Assembly (NCBI GenBank): GCA_021234155.1
Contig: JAJEKV010000857.1
Location: 1-64,000, forward strand
From: Isoetes taiwanensis
Taxonomy: Eukaryota > Streptophyta > Lycopodiopsida > Isoetales > Isoetaceae
DNA: 64,000 nt
Direction: 5' to 3'
Shown here: positions 1 to 12,960 of the stretch, piece by piece
How the letters are laid out: each line of letters opens with the position of its first letter
Numbering within the stretch: position 1 is the first letter of the stretch
Made by a program: the position numbers and the translations under genes
Notes under the pieces: model-generated
Told to the model about the DNA's origin: nothing
The model's database searches: none
The model's input: the letters and a program-made list of their open reading frames with translations, nothing else

Positions 1-545
1 AATCCACAGAGACACTCTTAATGAGGTTTTGCTATAGGAAAGACAGAAAAACTGGGGATAAAGCATTGTTGCATTGCAGGCAAACCCACCAGAGACTACT
101 TGGCAGAGAACGCAGTCCAGAGCAGTCAAGCAGAGTGTTACAATGAGAGCTCAAAAGAAATGGCATGTGCGCTCTGTTGGTATTTTTGAACTACTCACAG
201 GGCCTTCTGGGAAGAACTGAAAAAATACTCACGTATATAGGAACCACCGAATTAGCCCTCCCCAGGCTGAGAATCCAGTCCTCCATTCATGACCTTTTTG
301 TGCTCCACTACTTGGGCATGAGGCAGAATCCCCAAGGCTTGGTGCCATGGGCCAAGTGCAGTGGCCCATGGTGATTCTAGCTGGTCATGCCGCTTGGAGG
401 GCTTTGACCAGCAAGTGGCCTTGTGATCCCTCTTGGGCCAGGTGGCAGTGGGGAGGCCTGCCTCAAGAAGGCAGTAGCAAGGGCATGTGCTGCGGGCAGG
501 GGCTAACATACCTACCAAGGCACACTTGGCCCAGCTTGAAAGGGG
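1..545 (-). repeat. LTR-like repeat, left copy (truncated by window edge)
   Basis: It shares an ordered series of blocks with 10345-10890: gagacactctt, aaaaactgggg/aaaaactcagg, tacaatga..gctcaaaaga, tatataggaac, and the exact 18-mer gtgctccactacttgggc. Similarity fades after about position 545. It would be the 3' LTR of the minus-strand gypsy element. The two copies are strongly diverged by substitutions and indels, implying an old insertion. Confidence 0.55.
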
Positions 546-3500
546 CATAGATTAGGTAGGAATCCTCAGGAGTTCTTCTTTACGGTCTTAGATGTAGAGA
601 TGGGGAGGCTGGAAACTGCATATTCAACTGAGTGTTGTTAAATCTCTTTTTCAGATTGTGATCCTGGATGCCAAACATTTCAGTACCTTTCTACCGGCGT
701 AGAATCATGTTCTATATTTGTCGGCGTGGATCTCGGATGGAAAGATTTGTGATCCTCCATGGCGCTGGGGCAAGGGTCGGCAGACTTTCGGTGCGGGGTT
801 ACTAAAAATGGATCGGCGCTGGCGTTTACGCGCCCTTAGATATGAATTCGCTGATGTAGGAATTACGCTATAGAAATCTGAGATGGATCGGTGAGATTTA
901 GCCTTGGCAGGAAGGTTCCTGGAATGAAAATTTAGAAATTACCGAAATTCCTTTGCAGAACAGCATTGACGTATATATCGATTATTTAGGGTGCATCAAA
1001 AGTCTCATCTCCTTCCATTTCATGCCATGGATAAACTATAGATTAGCGTTATCTGTACTTGTTCTGAAACGGGTGCGTAATCATGTTCTTTGACTTGGTA
1101 GTCGAATTCTTTATCTCCATCTTTGAGAATTGACCTTGATCCGAGGAATTAGGCATCCAAAGCTAATTGATTTCGATTGTTGGGGGTTACGTGCAGTCCA
1201 TCACCATTCGCGGGTTATTAATATCTTCGAATTATTTGACATTACATATACATACTATTGGAATGTACATCCAATAACATCCCGGTGCAGAATTCCTGGG
1301 AGGGCGTTTGAACTACGTTTCAAAATTGTGCAGGGCTGCATGCAAAGGAAGGCATGAAATGTTGGCAAGAATTTCAAGCAATACTGAGATCAAGTTCTTA
1401 TTCCAGGATTTGTACTTATTACTGATTAAGGCTGTACAACCATACCACCAATAGAAGAGGCATGTATTAGGAGTAACTTGATTTAGAAATTTGCTGTCTT
1501 GGTGTACATTCTTCGCGTTCAAAGAACTGTATCTCCTTCGAAGTTCTCGATCGTTTATCGAGATGAGCACAGGTAACCATATACGAGTAGAAATTAAATT
1601 GCATGACGCATAAGCGGGGGCTATGGATTCTGAGAGTGAAATGGTGAGATACGCAGCACCAGGATCATCAAAATTGCGGCGAGCTTCTAAAAATTTGGCC
1701 CGCAGAATGGTAGACCGGAGACTTGTCAGGCCGATTTAGATTCCGATATCGGCTTCTGATCCCGAGGGGGACTTAATAACGTATCACCCTTGACACGGAA
1801 ATAGAATAAAAAGAAAAGTGTTTTCCTTGCTTGCATAAGTGTGGCAGCTGGCTTGGATAGTCGGGAATAAGCGGAAAGCAGTGATAGGATTTATTACCTT
1901 TTTCTTACGCATCATCTGCTATGCGCTCGGCTAACCGGTATCTTGTAATGCGCAATGATATCTTGTTGCTTTCCGAGAGGCGAGTGCCGATTAGTGACAC
2001 TAACGTGTGAGATTAATGCGACAGCCGGGTTAGAGTCGAGGAGGAAGGCTTGAAGTGAATTAACTTTGCGTCATTTTGAGTGCAATATTTCAAAAGGTAT
2101 ACTGCCCGGTGTTTTTTTCTTGAGTGAAATTTGGTCTAACTTGCCTTGGAGATGCGATGTGAAGGCATCCTTATTACAGAATTGGTTTTAGAAGTCGTGA
2201 CCTTGGACTCTGCAGAGTATCAAGGATTGGGTATCTACCAGTGTATAACATTCGGTCGAATGGCATGTCGTGGCGACGGTTGTTGTAAGCGTGTCACCAA
2301 GATCCCGATTATTGCCCAGTGTCGTTTTGTTGGAGGACTCATGAGTTCCTTGACAATTTCTTTGGGATTGATGAAGGGTTTCTCGATGGATCATGAATTG
2401 ATTGTACCCAAGGCTTCTTCTGCGGGCCTCTGATGCATTATCCAGTCTTGAGTGTTGTGACCGGCTTGGAGTTGGGTCCCACGGTTGTGTATGCCACACA
2501 GGTGGCTGCTATGAATTTGGTGATGATCCGCGAGGAGGGGGCATCAAGGCGGTGAGGAACAGCTTCCTTTGTAGGTATCACGGTGTGAGGGAGGTGTATG
2601 GGATGGCTTTGGTCACATCACCCCTTGTTTATAGATCCTTGGTCATTCTTTGGCCAGGTGTCCTTGTAGTACTTCGTGTGAAGGATCAATGGGAGTTTTT
2701 TGTTGTCGCTTCTTCTTTGTTGTTTTGCTATTCTTTGTTGGTCGAAAGTGGAATTATTTGCACAAGGTTAGCCCGGTGGTTGGTTATCAAATGAAGGAAT
2801 AGGTTTTAGAGAATTGGAATTCTGAGGAGGTGGAGATTGGTTGTGAAATTTTTCCACCGGAGTTATTCGCGAGATTGATGGTCTTTGAAGGAGGAGAGTT
2901 TGGTTGAAGACCTTTCAAAGCATCAATAAGGTCGAGGATGTTGGCTTGGTGGAGAAGGGGCATGATGGCGTGGGGTCCGATGATTAATGAAAGCTGGAAG
3001 TGGGCTCCCATGGGGGGGCAGGAAGAGTTAGGATTTTTCCGAAGTGCATGCCAGGTTCTGTTGGAAATCTCCGTCACAGGAGTTGAGTCCAATTGATTGT
3101 TTCCGGTGGTGTTGGTGAGGATATAGTGGCTGGATGGTAGAAAACATCGTTAATAGAGGTATTCTTCATGGGATAGCTTAAAAATTTCCTCCAAAGAAAC
3201 TTGGTAAAGGCATCATGTTGCTTTTGGAAAGGTGGACTGACTTGGTTTGTGCAAACATTATAAGGAATAGAGCGTAATTTGGAAATATCATATTTACGCG
3301 TCAACGTCAAGGACAACAAGGCATTACGGATTGGGTAGAGAAAAGGAGGGAGGCTATGGTTTGAGGGTTTAGGAGTATAGGGTTTCCATCGACTTGGGAG
3401 GCATATCCATCTTACGCCTTCACCGTGTTAGCTACAAATTGCGTAATTTGTTCTTGTTGGGAGCGAGGGAGTTCGTTGCAGAAATGAATAAATCCCGAAC

Positions 3501-4430
3501 TCACCGGGAGGTTATAGGTGATGCAGGATGTGGGGAGGCGAGTGCGGATGATGAAGAAAGCGAACTTGATATTTTGAATTGCGGATCCGTTGGTGCGGTG
3601 GGGTGAGTGTTGAGTTCTTGGAGTAGAGCTTATGTAAGAAATTAGAAGTCGTAGATCTGAAGTCGGAAGAATGAGTGGGTATGGAAAGTGAAAAGTGAAA
3701 TTAAGAGTGGCCGGTTGGGAAGGAGTTTTTATAGAATTCGTAGAGGTGCGATAGCCGAAGATGCGTGGCGTGGAGAATCTCGAGAACTGACAGAGACCAA
3801 GATCGTGAGTTCTGGCGGAGAATCAAGCTTTTATGGGCGGGCCAGTATTAGCTGTGGCTTGATTGTGAGAATATTAAAAAGAGAGTAGAAAAATTAATGC
3901 GAGGTACAAAAATACTCCCAGTGCTAAGGGGCGGTGGAATATACGTAGAGTGACCTTTCGTGAAGCAATTTTGCTAGGGTTGGTATTACTTCTCTAGAAT
4001 TGGAAGTTGGGTTCGCCGAGAAGAACCAAAATTCGCGGAAGATGGAGAACTCACGATAACAGCGGTCGGTGAGCTTCCTTGGCGATGGATTACATGCAAG
4101 ATGGACGACGCCGTGGATGCCTCGAGGAATCGCCCGGATCCCTATGGATCCTTGGTTGGAGGCAGCTGGCCCGCCAACCCGAGATAAACTTCGACGCCGG
4201 AGGTGATCGATTCATTTGGAGTGGTCGCATTTATGGGGCTTCATCCCCTCGAGTGGAGTGCTGAGGAGTAAAGGGCGAAGTAGCGGCATGATAGGTTTTC
4301 CCAATTTTGTTTAGTTTAGGACTTTTCGGGTGAAAAAATCCCGCAAATAATTGTAGCCGGGCAATTTTGTACATAATAGAAAAGTGTTTTCTCATAAATT
4401 TGTACAAGTGGTATCTTGTTGTAAATTTTG
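546..4430. other. Unresolved interval inside the gypsy remnant
   Basis: No recognisable gene. Several short open frames exist on both strands (for example 2402-2794 plus, 2188-2499 minus, 2787-3319 minus), none with a known domain. By position it follows integrase on the minus strand, where some plant gypsy lineages carry an extra ORF or a long untranslated region. It could equally be another degraded insertion. Confidence 0.3.
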
Positions 4431-5800
4431 TTCTTGAGCTAAGGATCTTTGCGGCGAGGGTTTGAAATTTCTTGAGTCGAAATCCATTGACTAATGTAGG
4501 AAATGGAGTGCCATCCAATTCTTGTAATTGTAAAACTCGGGATGTGGTATCTCGAAATTTTTTGTATGGTCCCGACCATCAGAGCTTGAGTTTGCGGGAT
4601 GTTGTTGATATCTCGAATTGTGAAAGAAGAACTAAAGTGCGCCAATTTGAAAAGTTTTGTTTTGATGTGTTTGTCATGCCATTGTTTTTTGTAGTTGTTT
4701 GCCTTGTTGAAGTCTAAGAAAAGCATCTCTTTGAAGTTCATCCGATTGTTCGGTTGATAAACTCGTTCTTGCAAAGTCACGATGGATTATGTTACATTTG
4801 CTTAACTGAAATTTGAGTGAGGGTAAATGAACTCAAAAGGCATAAGAGCCTCTTGGCCATACCAAGTCGAAAAGGTGTTTGACCGGTTGCTACTTTGTAT
4901 GTTGTATTGTAAGCCCATAAAATTTGTAGGTAACTTATCTTGCCAATCTTTTCTTGTAGGATCACAAATCTTCTTCAGAATGTGGATAAGCACCTTGTTT
5001 GTGCTTTCGGTAAGCCATTACCGCGGGGATAGTAAGGGTGCACTACGTGATAGATAATGGGATAGTTAGTGAGTTCAAAGAATAGTGTGATTGATGAATG
5101 AACTCCACGATCACTAACTAATTCTAAGGGACATCAAATGTGATGATGTGTTTGTAGAGAACCTTGCATTTGTACTAGCAGTGGTGTTGTCGCAGAGCAC
5201 TGCGCTTCACCCATTTGGTTGCATAGTCCGTGAAGACTAGAATGTAAGCGTGCCCTAGTGTTGATTGCGAGGTGGGTCCATGGGACCAACAAAATCCATA
5301 CCCCATTTGGCAAAGGGAGAGGCTATTGGCGTGAGCGCCGAGGCGTCATCGGGCCGTGGGTCTGCAAGCCTCGACAAACATCACCGCGTCGTGTGTATTT
5401 GTGAGCATCTTGAAAAGCGTGGGCGATAATACCAAAGAGGAGGAGTTTCCTTCTTTGTGTTATCTCATTGAAATGACCCTTTGCCAAGTCCTTTCGTGGG
5501 CTTGTTTGACTAGATCAGACTTCGTTGAGGAAGAACACATCGTCGGAGCGATTGTCTTTGCCACATTTATAGAGATGGCCAGCAACCATCGTGATAATCT
5601 CGCACTTCGCGAAGGAATTGTTTATCTGAAGTTGTCTTTACGGAGAGTGGGGTCACTTGACGAGTGCTTCGCGAGGAGAAAGCGCTGATAGTCGATGGGT
5701 ACCAATGAGTGGCGCCGGACAGAACAGGCTGAGCATCCTGAAGGGCATCGTGAACTCTTCCAGGGATCATCCGTGTGTATCGTGTGAAAGATAGTCGGGA
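4430..5800 (-). pseudogene. Gypsy integrase remnant
   Basis: The minus strand at about 5279-5311 reads KWGMDFVGPMDPP, matching the start of the integrase catalytic core in plant Ty3 elements, where the D in GMDF is the first acidic residue. Further on, 4802-4993 reads ILKKICDPTRKDWQDKLP and later YGQEALMPFEF, typical of the core's C-terminal part, and 4640-4760 gives RMNFKEMLFLDFNKAN followed by YKKQWHDKHIK, the linker to the C-terminal domain. The pieces lie in different frames with stops between them, so no integrase can be made. It follows RNase H as expected for Ty3/gypsy pol. Confidence 0.7.
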
Positions 5801-5842
5801 CCGTGAGCTGTCCCGGCCAGAATAATTTCAAAAGGGCAAACT

Positions 5843-6330
5843 CTTGCAATATCAATATCCATCGAGCAATTCGCCCGTGGGGTTTGGCTTATTGATTAAA
5901 TATAGAAGAGCTTGATGATCCACATAAAAGTTTAATTTGACTACCAAGAAGATAGTGTCGAAAGCTGCCACACAAAAGATAAGGCCAAGGGCTTCCCTTT
6001 CCGTGTGGCCGAATAGTTCGCCGCCAGATTGAGATTTTCTGGCTGGCGATTGATCGATGGGCTTGTCCCGATTTGGTGCATACTCTTGAGCTAGAACAGC
6101 TTCAATCGCATAAAGCCCAGAAACATCAACATGGACATGGAATGGTTTGTCCCATTGAGTGAGTACCAAAGACGGGGCTTCCGTGAGCTTGACTTTGAGT
6201 TCTTTAAAAGCTTGATTTGCATCGGATGTCCAAGTCCATGTATGGATTTCGGTCGGTCGTTTGTGAATTGGATGGTCGTTGGTGCCAACACGGAATAAAG
6301 GTGGCATAGAAGTTGACTTTGCCAAGAAAG
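5843..6330 (-). pseudogene. Gypsy RNase H remnant
   Basis: One minus-strand open segment encodes FHVHVDVSGLYAIEAVLAQ, the start of the RNase H domain in which the D of DVSG/DASG is a catalytic acid, then TEREALGLIFCVAAF and LNFYVDHQALLYLINKPNP, corresponding to the usual E.EALA and TDH..L blocks. The spacing matches plant Ty3/gypsy RNase H. A shifted frame directly upstream carries the RT thumb, so RT and RNase H were once one polyprotein. Confidence 0.8.
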
Positions 6331-6985
6331 GCGGTGTCCTTGATGTTAGAGGTGGATATGCTCGATGACACGCCTGATTTTGGTGGGGTCCGTTGTAATG
6401 CCGTGGTCGTCGACTCCACGATATGTCCCTGGCAGTACCAGGTGACGCAGGTGCACTTTTTCGGATTGAGGCTAATTCGCATTCATCACGGCGTTGAAAA
6501 ACTAGTTCAAGTTTTTACCAAATGGTCCATAGCGTGGGTGTAAAGTGGAGAAGTCATCTGAAAGACTTGCGAGAAAGGGATGAACTCGCATGCTCTCTTG
6601 AAAAACAGCAAGCATAATGCGTTGAAATGTGGATGGTGAGTTTGACAATCCAAAAGGAACGACTTTGTAAGCAAAGGTACCCCCATGGAGTAGTGAAGGT
6701 AGTCTTTAGTTGATCTTCTTCGAATGGATATTTGATTATAACCCGCTTAGCGTCCAAGGAGTACAAATTGGCCTGCTACATCTTCCAACACTTGATCCGT
6801 GAAGGGAGAGGGAAATGATCCCTTTCCGGTGGCTTGATTGAGTTTTCTATAATCCACACAAACCTTGAATTTTCCCCATTATGTTTGAGGGGCAATAACA
6901 ATAGGACTTACCCATTCAATGTTTGACCTCGAGATAAGTCCAAAGTCCAAAAGCTTATTTCAATTTCGGCTTTAACCTTTTCATG
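6330..6985 (-). pseudogene. Gypsy reverse transcriptase remnant
   Basis: Minus-strand translation in alternating frames gives a finger motif KFKVCVDYRKLNQAT and then FPLPFTDQVLEDVAG (about 6780-6890), EEDQLKTTFTTPWGYL (6680-6740), and DDFSTLHPRYGPF near 6520-6560, where DD is part of the catalytic F-x-DD site. The thumb segment ISLNPKKC...GHIVE follows at about 6400-6480. At least three frame changes and several stops separate these blocks. Confidence 0.8.
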
Positions 6986-6999
6986 TAGTTTAGGTTAAG

Positions 7000-8440
7000 C
7001 TGACTGGATCGTTGCTAGATGGGTCAGCATCGGCTAGTGGGAGAATCGAGAGTTGTCCCGGTTCTTTCTTGATACCTCGAGGTCTTTATAGCTCCAAGCA
7101 AAGATGTGCTTGACGGCGTTTGAATAAGCGCCAATGGCTTGCTCTCACGAATCTTTGAAAGCGTGAAAATTCGGCGTGCCAATCGGATTAAGTTGATTTG
7201 TTCAATATCAATTATGTCTCTGCGGGGAGTTTGAATGTGTGGAATGACTTGATCATCACGAGCGGTGGGCTGGCTCCGCGTCACGTGAGAGGATGTTCAT
7301 GTTGACCAATTACGAAAAAATAGTGGCGTGCCACTAGGTGTTGTAATGGTGTCTTCTTGAGCGGGGAGGGAGGGAGAATGGGAATCACCCGGAATCTCCT
7401 CATGTGGAACCAATGTGACGTTGTTACAAGGTGTCAAATAAAGTCAACCAAGCGTTGCTATGCCTTTATCAATATCATATACTTCCCATGGTTGATTATG
7501 TATGCAGGTAGCCCAGGTAGTGGCAAACCCTTGGCTTATAGCGATAGGTGTTACAAACTTGTTGATATTTGTCTGATTGATGATCTGAAATGATAAAGGT
7601 GGTCCGAATCCATGCGTGTGATGAGCTTGCCATCGTGATAACAAGTTGATACGTATTGATGGTAGGAATGTTTTTTAGCTTGTCTCAAAGAGATTAGTCC
7701 TACTAACATTTTCATAATCTCGGGATCTTCTCACTCTCAAACACGAGATTCATGGTAAATTGTAAGATCTCCAATATTATTTGGTATTATTGGTTGTGTA
7801 ACTCCTCCTTGTGGTCGCGTGATATGGCCATTCGCAAGCTTGATGTCATAAAGCGGTATTATGAGCTTCCTTATGCCCAATTGTCGCCCGGGAGATTATC
7901 GTAATAAGATCGATCATACGCCACCATCGACCAACATGGTGAACGACCTTTGGTGCGGTGCATGCACCGTGGGTGTTGATGTGGCGGTGCATTAATGTGC
8001 AATATGTGAGGTTTTGTAAAATGTGCTCGTAGTCTTTGGACATAGTTGTAGGATAATCGTAAAGTGAGGAGGAATTTTGATTTTAGCAAGTTCTTGTTGA
8101 AGTTCGGGAGGGATTGCGGGTAGTTGTGGTGGATCCGTGGTTTGTTGTTGCTTTCGACAATAGATGTCGCTACATTGTTGAGGGAGGTCGACTTGGCCAG
8201 ACAATGTTGAGTGGTGGTGTTGCGGATGTCGCGGCATCGCGGGGGTCTTGGCTCCGTCGTGTGGTAGCATTGGACAGACTTGAGTGCCTTACCGCTCGCA
8301 CGTTCGATGAGTTGAAGCGGACTTTTGCGAGTTTAGGTTGAACATGAGGTAGTTGATCCGCATTGGGTTTAAAAATGAACAGATTTGGTTGATGGCTCAC
8401 CGGGTACAGAATCTACTGCAAAAACTTGGTGCACGGGGGT
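7000..8440 (-). pseudogene. Gypsy protease-like segment and flanking linker
   Basis: At 7920-7931 the minus strand encodes VDGG in the context FTMLVDGGV, and about 30 codons later LANGHITRPQG. This resembles the divergent D-[ST]-G protease and its downstream NG....P.G block in many plant Ty3 elements, though G replaces the usual S or T. It sits between gag and RT, where the protease belongs. The rest (7000-7760 and 8000-8440) has only broken frames and is called by position. Confidence 0.45.
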
Positions 8441-8449
8441 GCTTGGTGG

Positions 8450-10200
8450 CGTGGGGAATGAGGGAGAACCTCAATCCAGGTTGGAGGATTCAAAGGTCGG
8501 GTGTTGATTGCATGGTAAATTTCTTCTTGGAGTTGATCATCCAATTGTTTTGAGTGGTTTGCTTGTTGGCGTGGTTGTTGTTGTGGTGGTGTGGTGGCTG
8601 GCTTTGAGCGGGCGTGGGCCTTGCCTTCCTTTGGCTTCCCATACTTGAAAAGGTGTAAGACGCCGGGTGCGTTTGGTTTGATTGGTGCCGAGAATTTGTA
8701 TTTGAACTTGAGGAAGTTGAGGACAATCTGTGACCGATGACCCCATTAGTCCGCAGTTGAAACATTGGGACTTGCTTGGATCAAAAGTGGAACGAGGAGG
8801 TCACGTTGTGGTTCTTTGTTGTTGGCCGGGTTGTTGTTGTTGTTGTAAGTGGTTCGCGGTTAGGTTGTAGTTGAGTTTTGTGGGTACCTTCTGCACTTGG
8901 TGAACAAGACGATGTCGTCTGGATTTGGTCGTGGATTTGTACATTCTTGAAGGTGTGGTTACGCATGTTGCAGCGCTTGCAATGGATCATGCTATCCACG
9001 AGTTACACTCATTAGCCGATGTCCGAGTACTGGCAAATAGTACACCAAATGTTATTTCTTGGGGAACGTGGAGGCATCGAGGCGCGCGTGGGTGTAGCCA
9101 GAGGGAAATGGGAGTATCGTGGCTTGATCACCGCGTGAGGAAACATGAACAGAAAGTGATTGACTAATTCAATGGCTTCTTGTAATGTCTTGGGCGCCAA
9201 ATACCGGGCCATAAATCGGATGTGAGAGGGTAAGCCTTGAAGAAACCACACTAGAATTTGGCTTTTGGGTTGGAAATTCCTTCAACTTGTTGACTAAGAT
9301 CTAGCAAATCGGTGCCGTAAAGTCTCTGCATTCTCCCCGGTTCCGCTTTGAGTGTGTTGAGGTCGCTCAAAGGGTTTGTTGATCATCTTAAAGGGGTGCC
9401 AGAATGGGAAAGAAAAGAGGTCTTCATGTGTATCCAATCTTGTTTCCAGTGGCTTTTTGTTTGCCATCAGCCATTCGGTGGGGGTGCTCTCCGCAGGTCG
9501 TCGAAAAGATGTGGAATTTTAGTTTTGGATCGGAGTGACCATTGAGATCTGCAAAGTGACTCAAATTCATCCATGTGAGCCTGAGCACTCGGTCTATGTG
9601 TTTACCTTTATCATTTCAAAGAGTGGATATTGGAGTTTTAAAGCATGTGTGTAGGAGTGCAGCATGAATGGGTGTTTGCATTTGTGGAAAGAAAAAGACA
9701 AGTAGGTGTTGGTTCTCGACATAGATTTAAAAGTGGCATAGGTTTGTGGAGATTAGTAAAAAGAGTCTTAAATCGGTTGTAGTGGGAACAAAGGTTGCGG
9801 ACAGGCATGGTGAAGTGTAGGGAGGCAGTTAAGGGAGCAGACGGTGGGGGGAATTGACAAGGTGGAAGCGGTGGTACGGGTTCCTAAAGAAAGATTACCA
9901 ATAGAAAACATTTTGCGGATGTTCGAGGAGAAAATTGCGGTGGTCTCCGCCGGATCTTGAGTTGGGGATTCCGGTGGAGTAAATTCAAAGGGTCGTATTG
10001 CGACCTCTGCATGATGTGAGCAATGTGAACGAACAATGGCGACCTTCCAGGGAGGTTGGTCTGGAAAGTTGTCGTGGTGTAGGTGGAGCAGTTAGCGCTC
10101 TCGTGCACGGAGAAGAGACAATCGAACCCGGGAGTGTATGTGGACATATTCCGGGAGGCGTCGCCAAGTTCATGGCGGCGGCGTCTTGACTCCATCCGGT
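8450..10200 (-). pseudogene. Gypsy gag remnant
   Basis: Minus-strand 9012-9251 encodes FLQGLPSHIRFMARYLAP followed by TLQEAIELVNHF, matching the C-terminal half of the Retrotrans_gag domain. Around 8735-8765 the strand encodes CFNCGLMG, then after a one-base frame change HRSQ, a broken CCHC zinc knuckle. The N-terminal part is ambiguous; 9884-10480 is open on the minus strand and rich in R, S and P but matches nothing I know. Stops and shifts throughout make it non-functional. Confidence 0.65.
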
Positions 10201-10344
10201 GTTGAATATCGCCGGGAGTAAAGAAGGGATTGAACATGGTATCAATACGACTTTGGCGAGCCCGCAACGCCCGCTGTTTGGGGTCCGGGCTGGATCGCTG
10301 AGGGGGAGATCTCTGGTGGAGATCCTTGAAGTCCCGTGCAGGCA

Positions 10345-10890
10345 AATCACGAGACACTCTTTGTCCGCGGGATTTTTGCCTATGAGGAAAGAACAAGAAA
10401 AACTCAGGATAAAACAGCAATTGCAATACACAATGAAACACACAAGACACTTGTGGAGAACACAGCAATCCATTGATCAAAACAAATTGTACAATGAAGG
10501 CTCAAAAGAGCGCCAACAAAAGCGACAAAGAGGTAACCGCTTGTAGTGACACAAAAGAACACTCGAACCTTCCCAAGGAGCAAAATGCTACAATATATAG
10601 GAACACCGGAGTGGCCTACTTGGCCTCGAATCGATCCTCATCATGACAACGCTGTGCTCCACTACTTGGGCACTTTCGAACAGAATTCTGAGCCGCCCGC
10701 GACGCAATGAGACAAATGAGTGGCCCGCCCGGGTCCTACCTTTGGGTCTTCTGCTTCTTGGAGGAGCTTTGACCCCGCCGCGGGCTTGTGGGATCCTCTT
10801 CTTGGACACCGTGGCGGGTGGGGCCTCCGCCTCATCAAAGCAATATAGACCTGCGGTGTCCGCTGTGGAGCTAACACCAACTTCTACCCC
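10345..10890 (-). repeat. LTR-like repeat, right copy
   Basis: Diverged direct copy of the repeat at 1-545 (shared gagacactctt, tatataggaac, gtgctccactacttgggc, ggagctttgacc and ctaaca blocks in the same order). It lies upstream of gag and so would be the 5' LTR. Exact ends could not be fixed because no TG..CA termini with an adjacent primer-binding site were found. Confidence 0.55.
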
Positions 10891-10945
10891 CGCTAGCATC
10901 CGGACACTAAAATTGTTGCTTCCAATTGGTGGTAGAGGATGAGGA

Positions 10946-12185
10946 GTTTGTGCACAAATAACATTAAAGAACAGGAGCTTTTCTACGGTAACCTCAATAA
11001 GACTTATCATGAACTTATGAGGCATATGAAGCTAACCATTTGCCCAAAGGCTGTTATTTGAACAGACTATCATTGTAACCGCTATTATCTCCTTAACAAA
11101 GAAATTAGTGTTCCGATTTTCTTTGCTTCTCTCTTTTTTTGCTCTTGGATTTTAAGATTCTATACACTTTATGATTGGAAATTTTTATTTGACGAAAGCA
11201 ACTGTACATCCATTGCTAGGGGGAAAGATTTTGAACCTCCTACTCCTCAATGTTCGTTGCATCTCGTTGCTTTTAAATGTCAAGCTTCAATATATCTTGA
11301 CATAAATTACATTATCTTTTTAAACTGTTTGGATAAATTTAAATTCACACTAGTGTAAGTATAAACTACGCCAATCTATAAAAAAAATGAGAAGGGAAGA
11401 AATTGACTTACTCAATTCGTGGAGGTGGTTCTAGAGCTTTCTTGAAAGGATTCTCCCCTCATTTAAATGCATCTCGAATTTTTGTAATTGATTCGTTGTG
11501 TGCTCCAAAGTATTGGGTGAGTGGTTTTGGTTCTCTTTGATGTTTATGTACATGTTTATAACATAAGTATCATATTCTATTCTATTCTATTCTATCAAGA
11601 AATTAAGCAAAGGTAGCCAACCGACAACATCAAAATAATAGGTCATACACGAAGCTTAGGTTCTTTCATTATCTTTTGTTATACAAATCTATTGTTTTGG
11701 CTTTTGTCTTGGTTGCATTTCCACACCATGACTCATGCTAAAGCCATTCTCGAGGTAATGAAAAGATTGGAACAATATGTCGTGGTGTAATTTGGCGGTC
11801 CTGGTGCACATAAACCCGTCAACAGGAGGAGTTTTCTCTTCCCTAGTGAGTTTATACATCTTATACAAACTGATCAATATTTGAAGGATTGTTTGGATCC
11901 TTGCTCAAGTTCTCATAAAATACATAAGTTGTCTCCGCTATTTGCAAAATTTGACAAGATCCACTTCATAATGCGCGACTTGAGAACAATGTTCACAATC
12001 GGCTCTCGGTGATGTACATGCTACTTTAATAGAGCATGTGCATTACAAGAATGAAGGTACAAATATAATATAGTATGGTCTTCCTTGTAAATGGTCATGC
12101 CGGAAGCCCTCTACAGGGTTATAAACAAAAATGGATACATAAGCGAGTAACCCTTTCCTAAGTTATGAACATTAAAGATGAAAAT
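10946..12185. other. Gene-free interval with (TTCTA)n
   Basis: AT-rich sequence without a supportable gene. A short (attct)n microsatellite runs at about 11573-11595. Nothing else is recognised. Confidence 0.5.
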
Positions 12186-12189
12186 TTCT

Positions 12190-12595
12190 ACTTGATTTCG
12201 AGACTATAGAAGGGGTTGTATGCATATCATACATATGTTTGATATAGCATGAGATATGCATATGTATGTGAGCATCCGCCAAATAGGGATTGTGAGTCAA
12301 AGTGTTGAAGAGTGTATGTCGAGTCCATAGGAATGATGGCATGCGTCGTTGGTTCTCTTTCTTTCCCAAAAAAGATGTATGCACCAACTACTCATATGAT
12401 GTGCGACAAACGCACGCCTATTCATATCATACGTATGCTTGATAAAGCATGAGATGTGCTTATGTATATGAGCATCCGCCAAACAGGGATTGTGAGTCGA
12501 GATAGTTGAAGAGTGTATTCGAGTCCACGACCAAATGATGCCATCGTCATTGGTTCTCTTTTTCCAAAAAAGATGTATGCAACTCATATGATGCG
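12190..12595. repeat. Two-copy tandem duplication, unit ~200 bp
   Basis: 12190-12395 and 12396-12595 are direct copies with a 200-bp offset: agcatccgcc occurs at 12271 and 12471, each followed by aaa.agggattgtgagtc, gttgaagagtgtat, ggttctcttt and aaaaaagatgtatgca. Copies differ at several positions and by small indels. Short open frames antisense to both copies are by-products of the duplication. Confidence 0.85.
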
Positions 12596-12960
12596 GATAA
12601 TAGAAGCTTCGTATACCTATAGATCAAGAAATGTACAATTCCCATGTGTTTATCGGGATGAGATCCTTGACAAAGCGTATCTTCTTCTAGAGATGAGGGA
12701 AAATCACGTCAAGAAACAAAATTTTATATGCCCTGCATTATACGTTGCTTTTCCGTACATGCTTTGTCGCCAAGATGGCAACTTAATAGATTGAAAGATC
12801 TATACTACGGATATGATGCTTGGCTGCCTTCTCCTTCTAGTTGACATCTCTTTATGATGACTTTTACTTTGATTATACTATAAAATTTAAGCCCACGATG
12901 CAAAACTTATCAAGTTTTTACTACAACATCAATCTACGGAGATCATAATATACCTTTGCG

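Larger units (their letters stand above)
1..10945 (-). mobile_element. Decayed Ty3/gypsy LTR retrotransposon (minus strand)
   Basis: Reading the minus strand from high to low coordinates gives gag remnants, a protease-like segment, reverse transcriptase, RNase H and integrase, which is the Ty3/gypsy order. Two diverged copies of one repeat lie at the ends (1-545 and about 10345-10890) and are best read as the LTRs. Every coding domain is split by frameshifts and stops, so the element is dead. No primer-binding site, polypurine tract or target-site duplication could be fixed, so the outer limits are approximate; the left copy runs off the window. The 0.55-4.4 kb interval is unusually long for the stretch between integrase and 3' LTR and may hold a second insertion or an extra open reading frame. 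Confidence 0.7.

Noticed and set aside
10588-11025. 145-codon minus-strand frame with an opposing 99-codon frame
   Set aside because: It lies within the LTR-like repeat and is not open in the homologous left copy.
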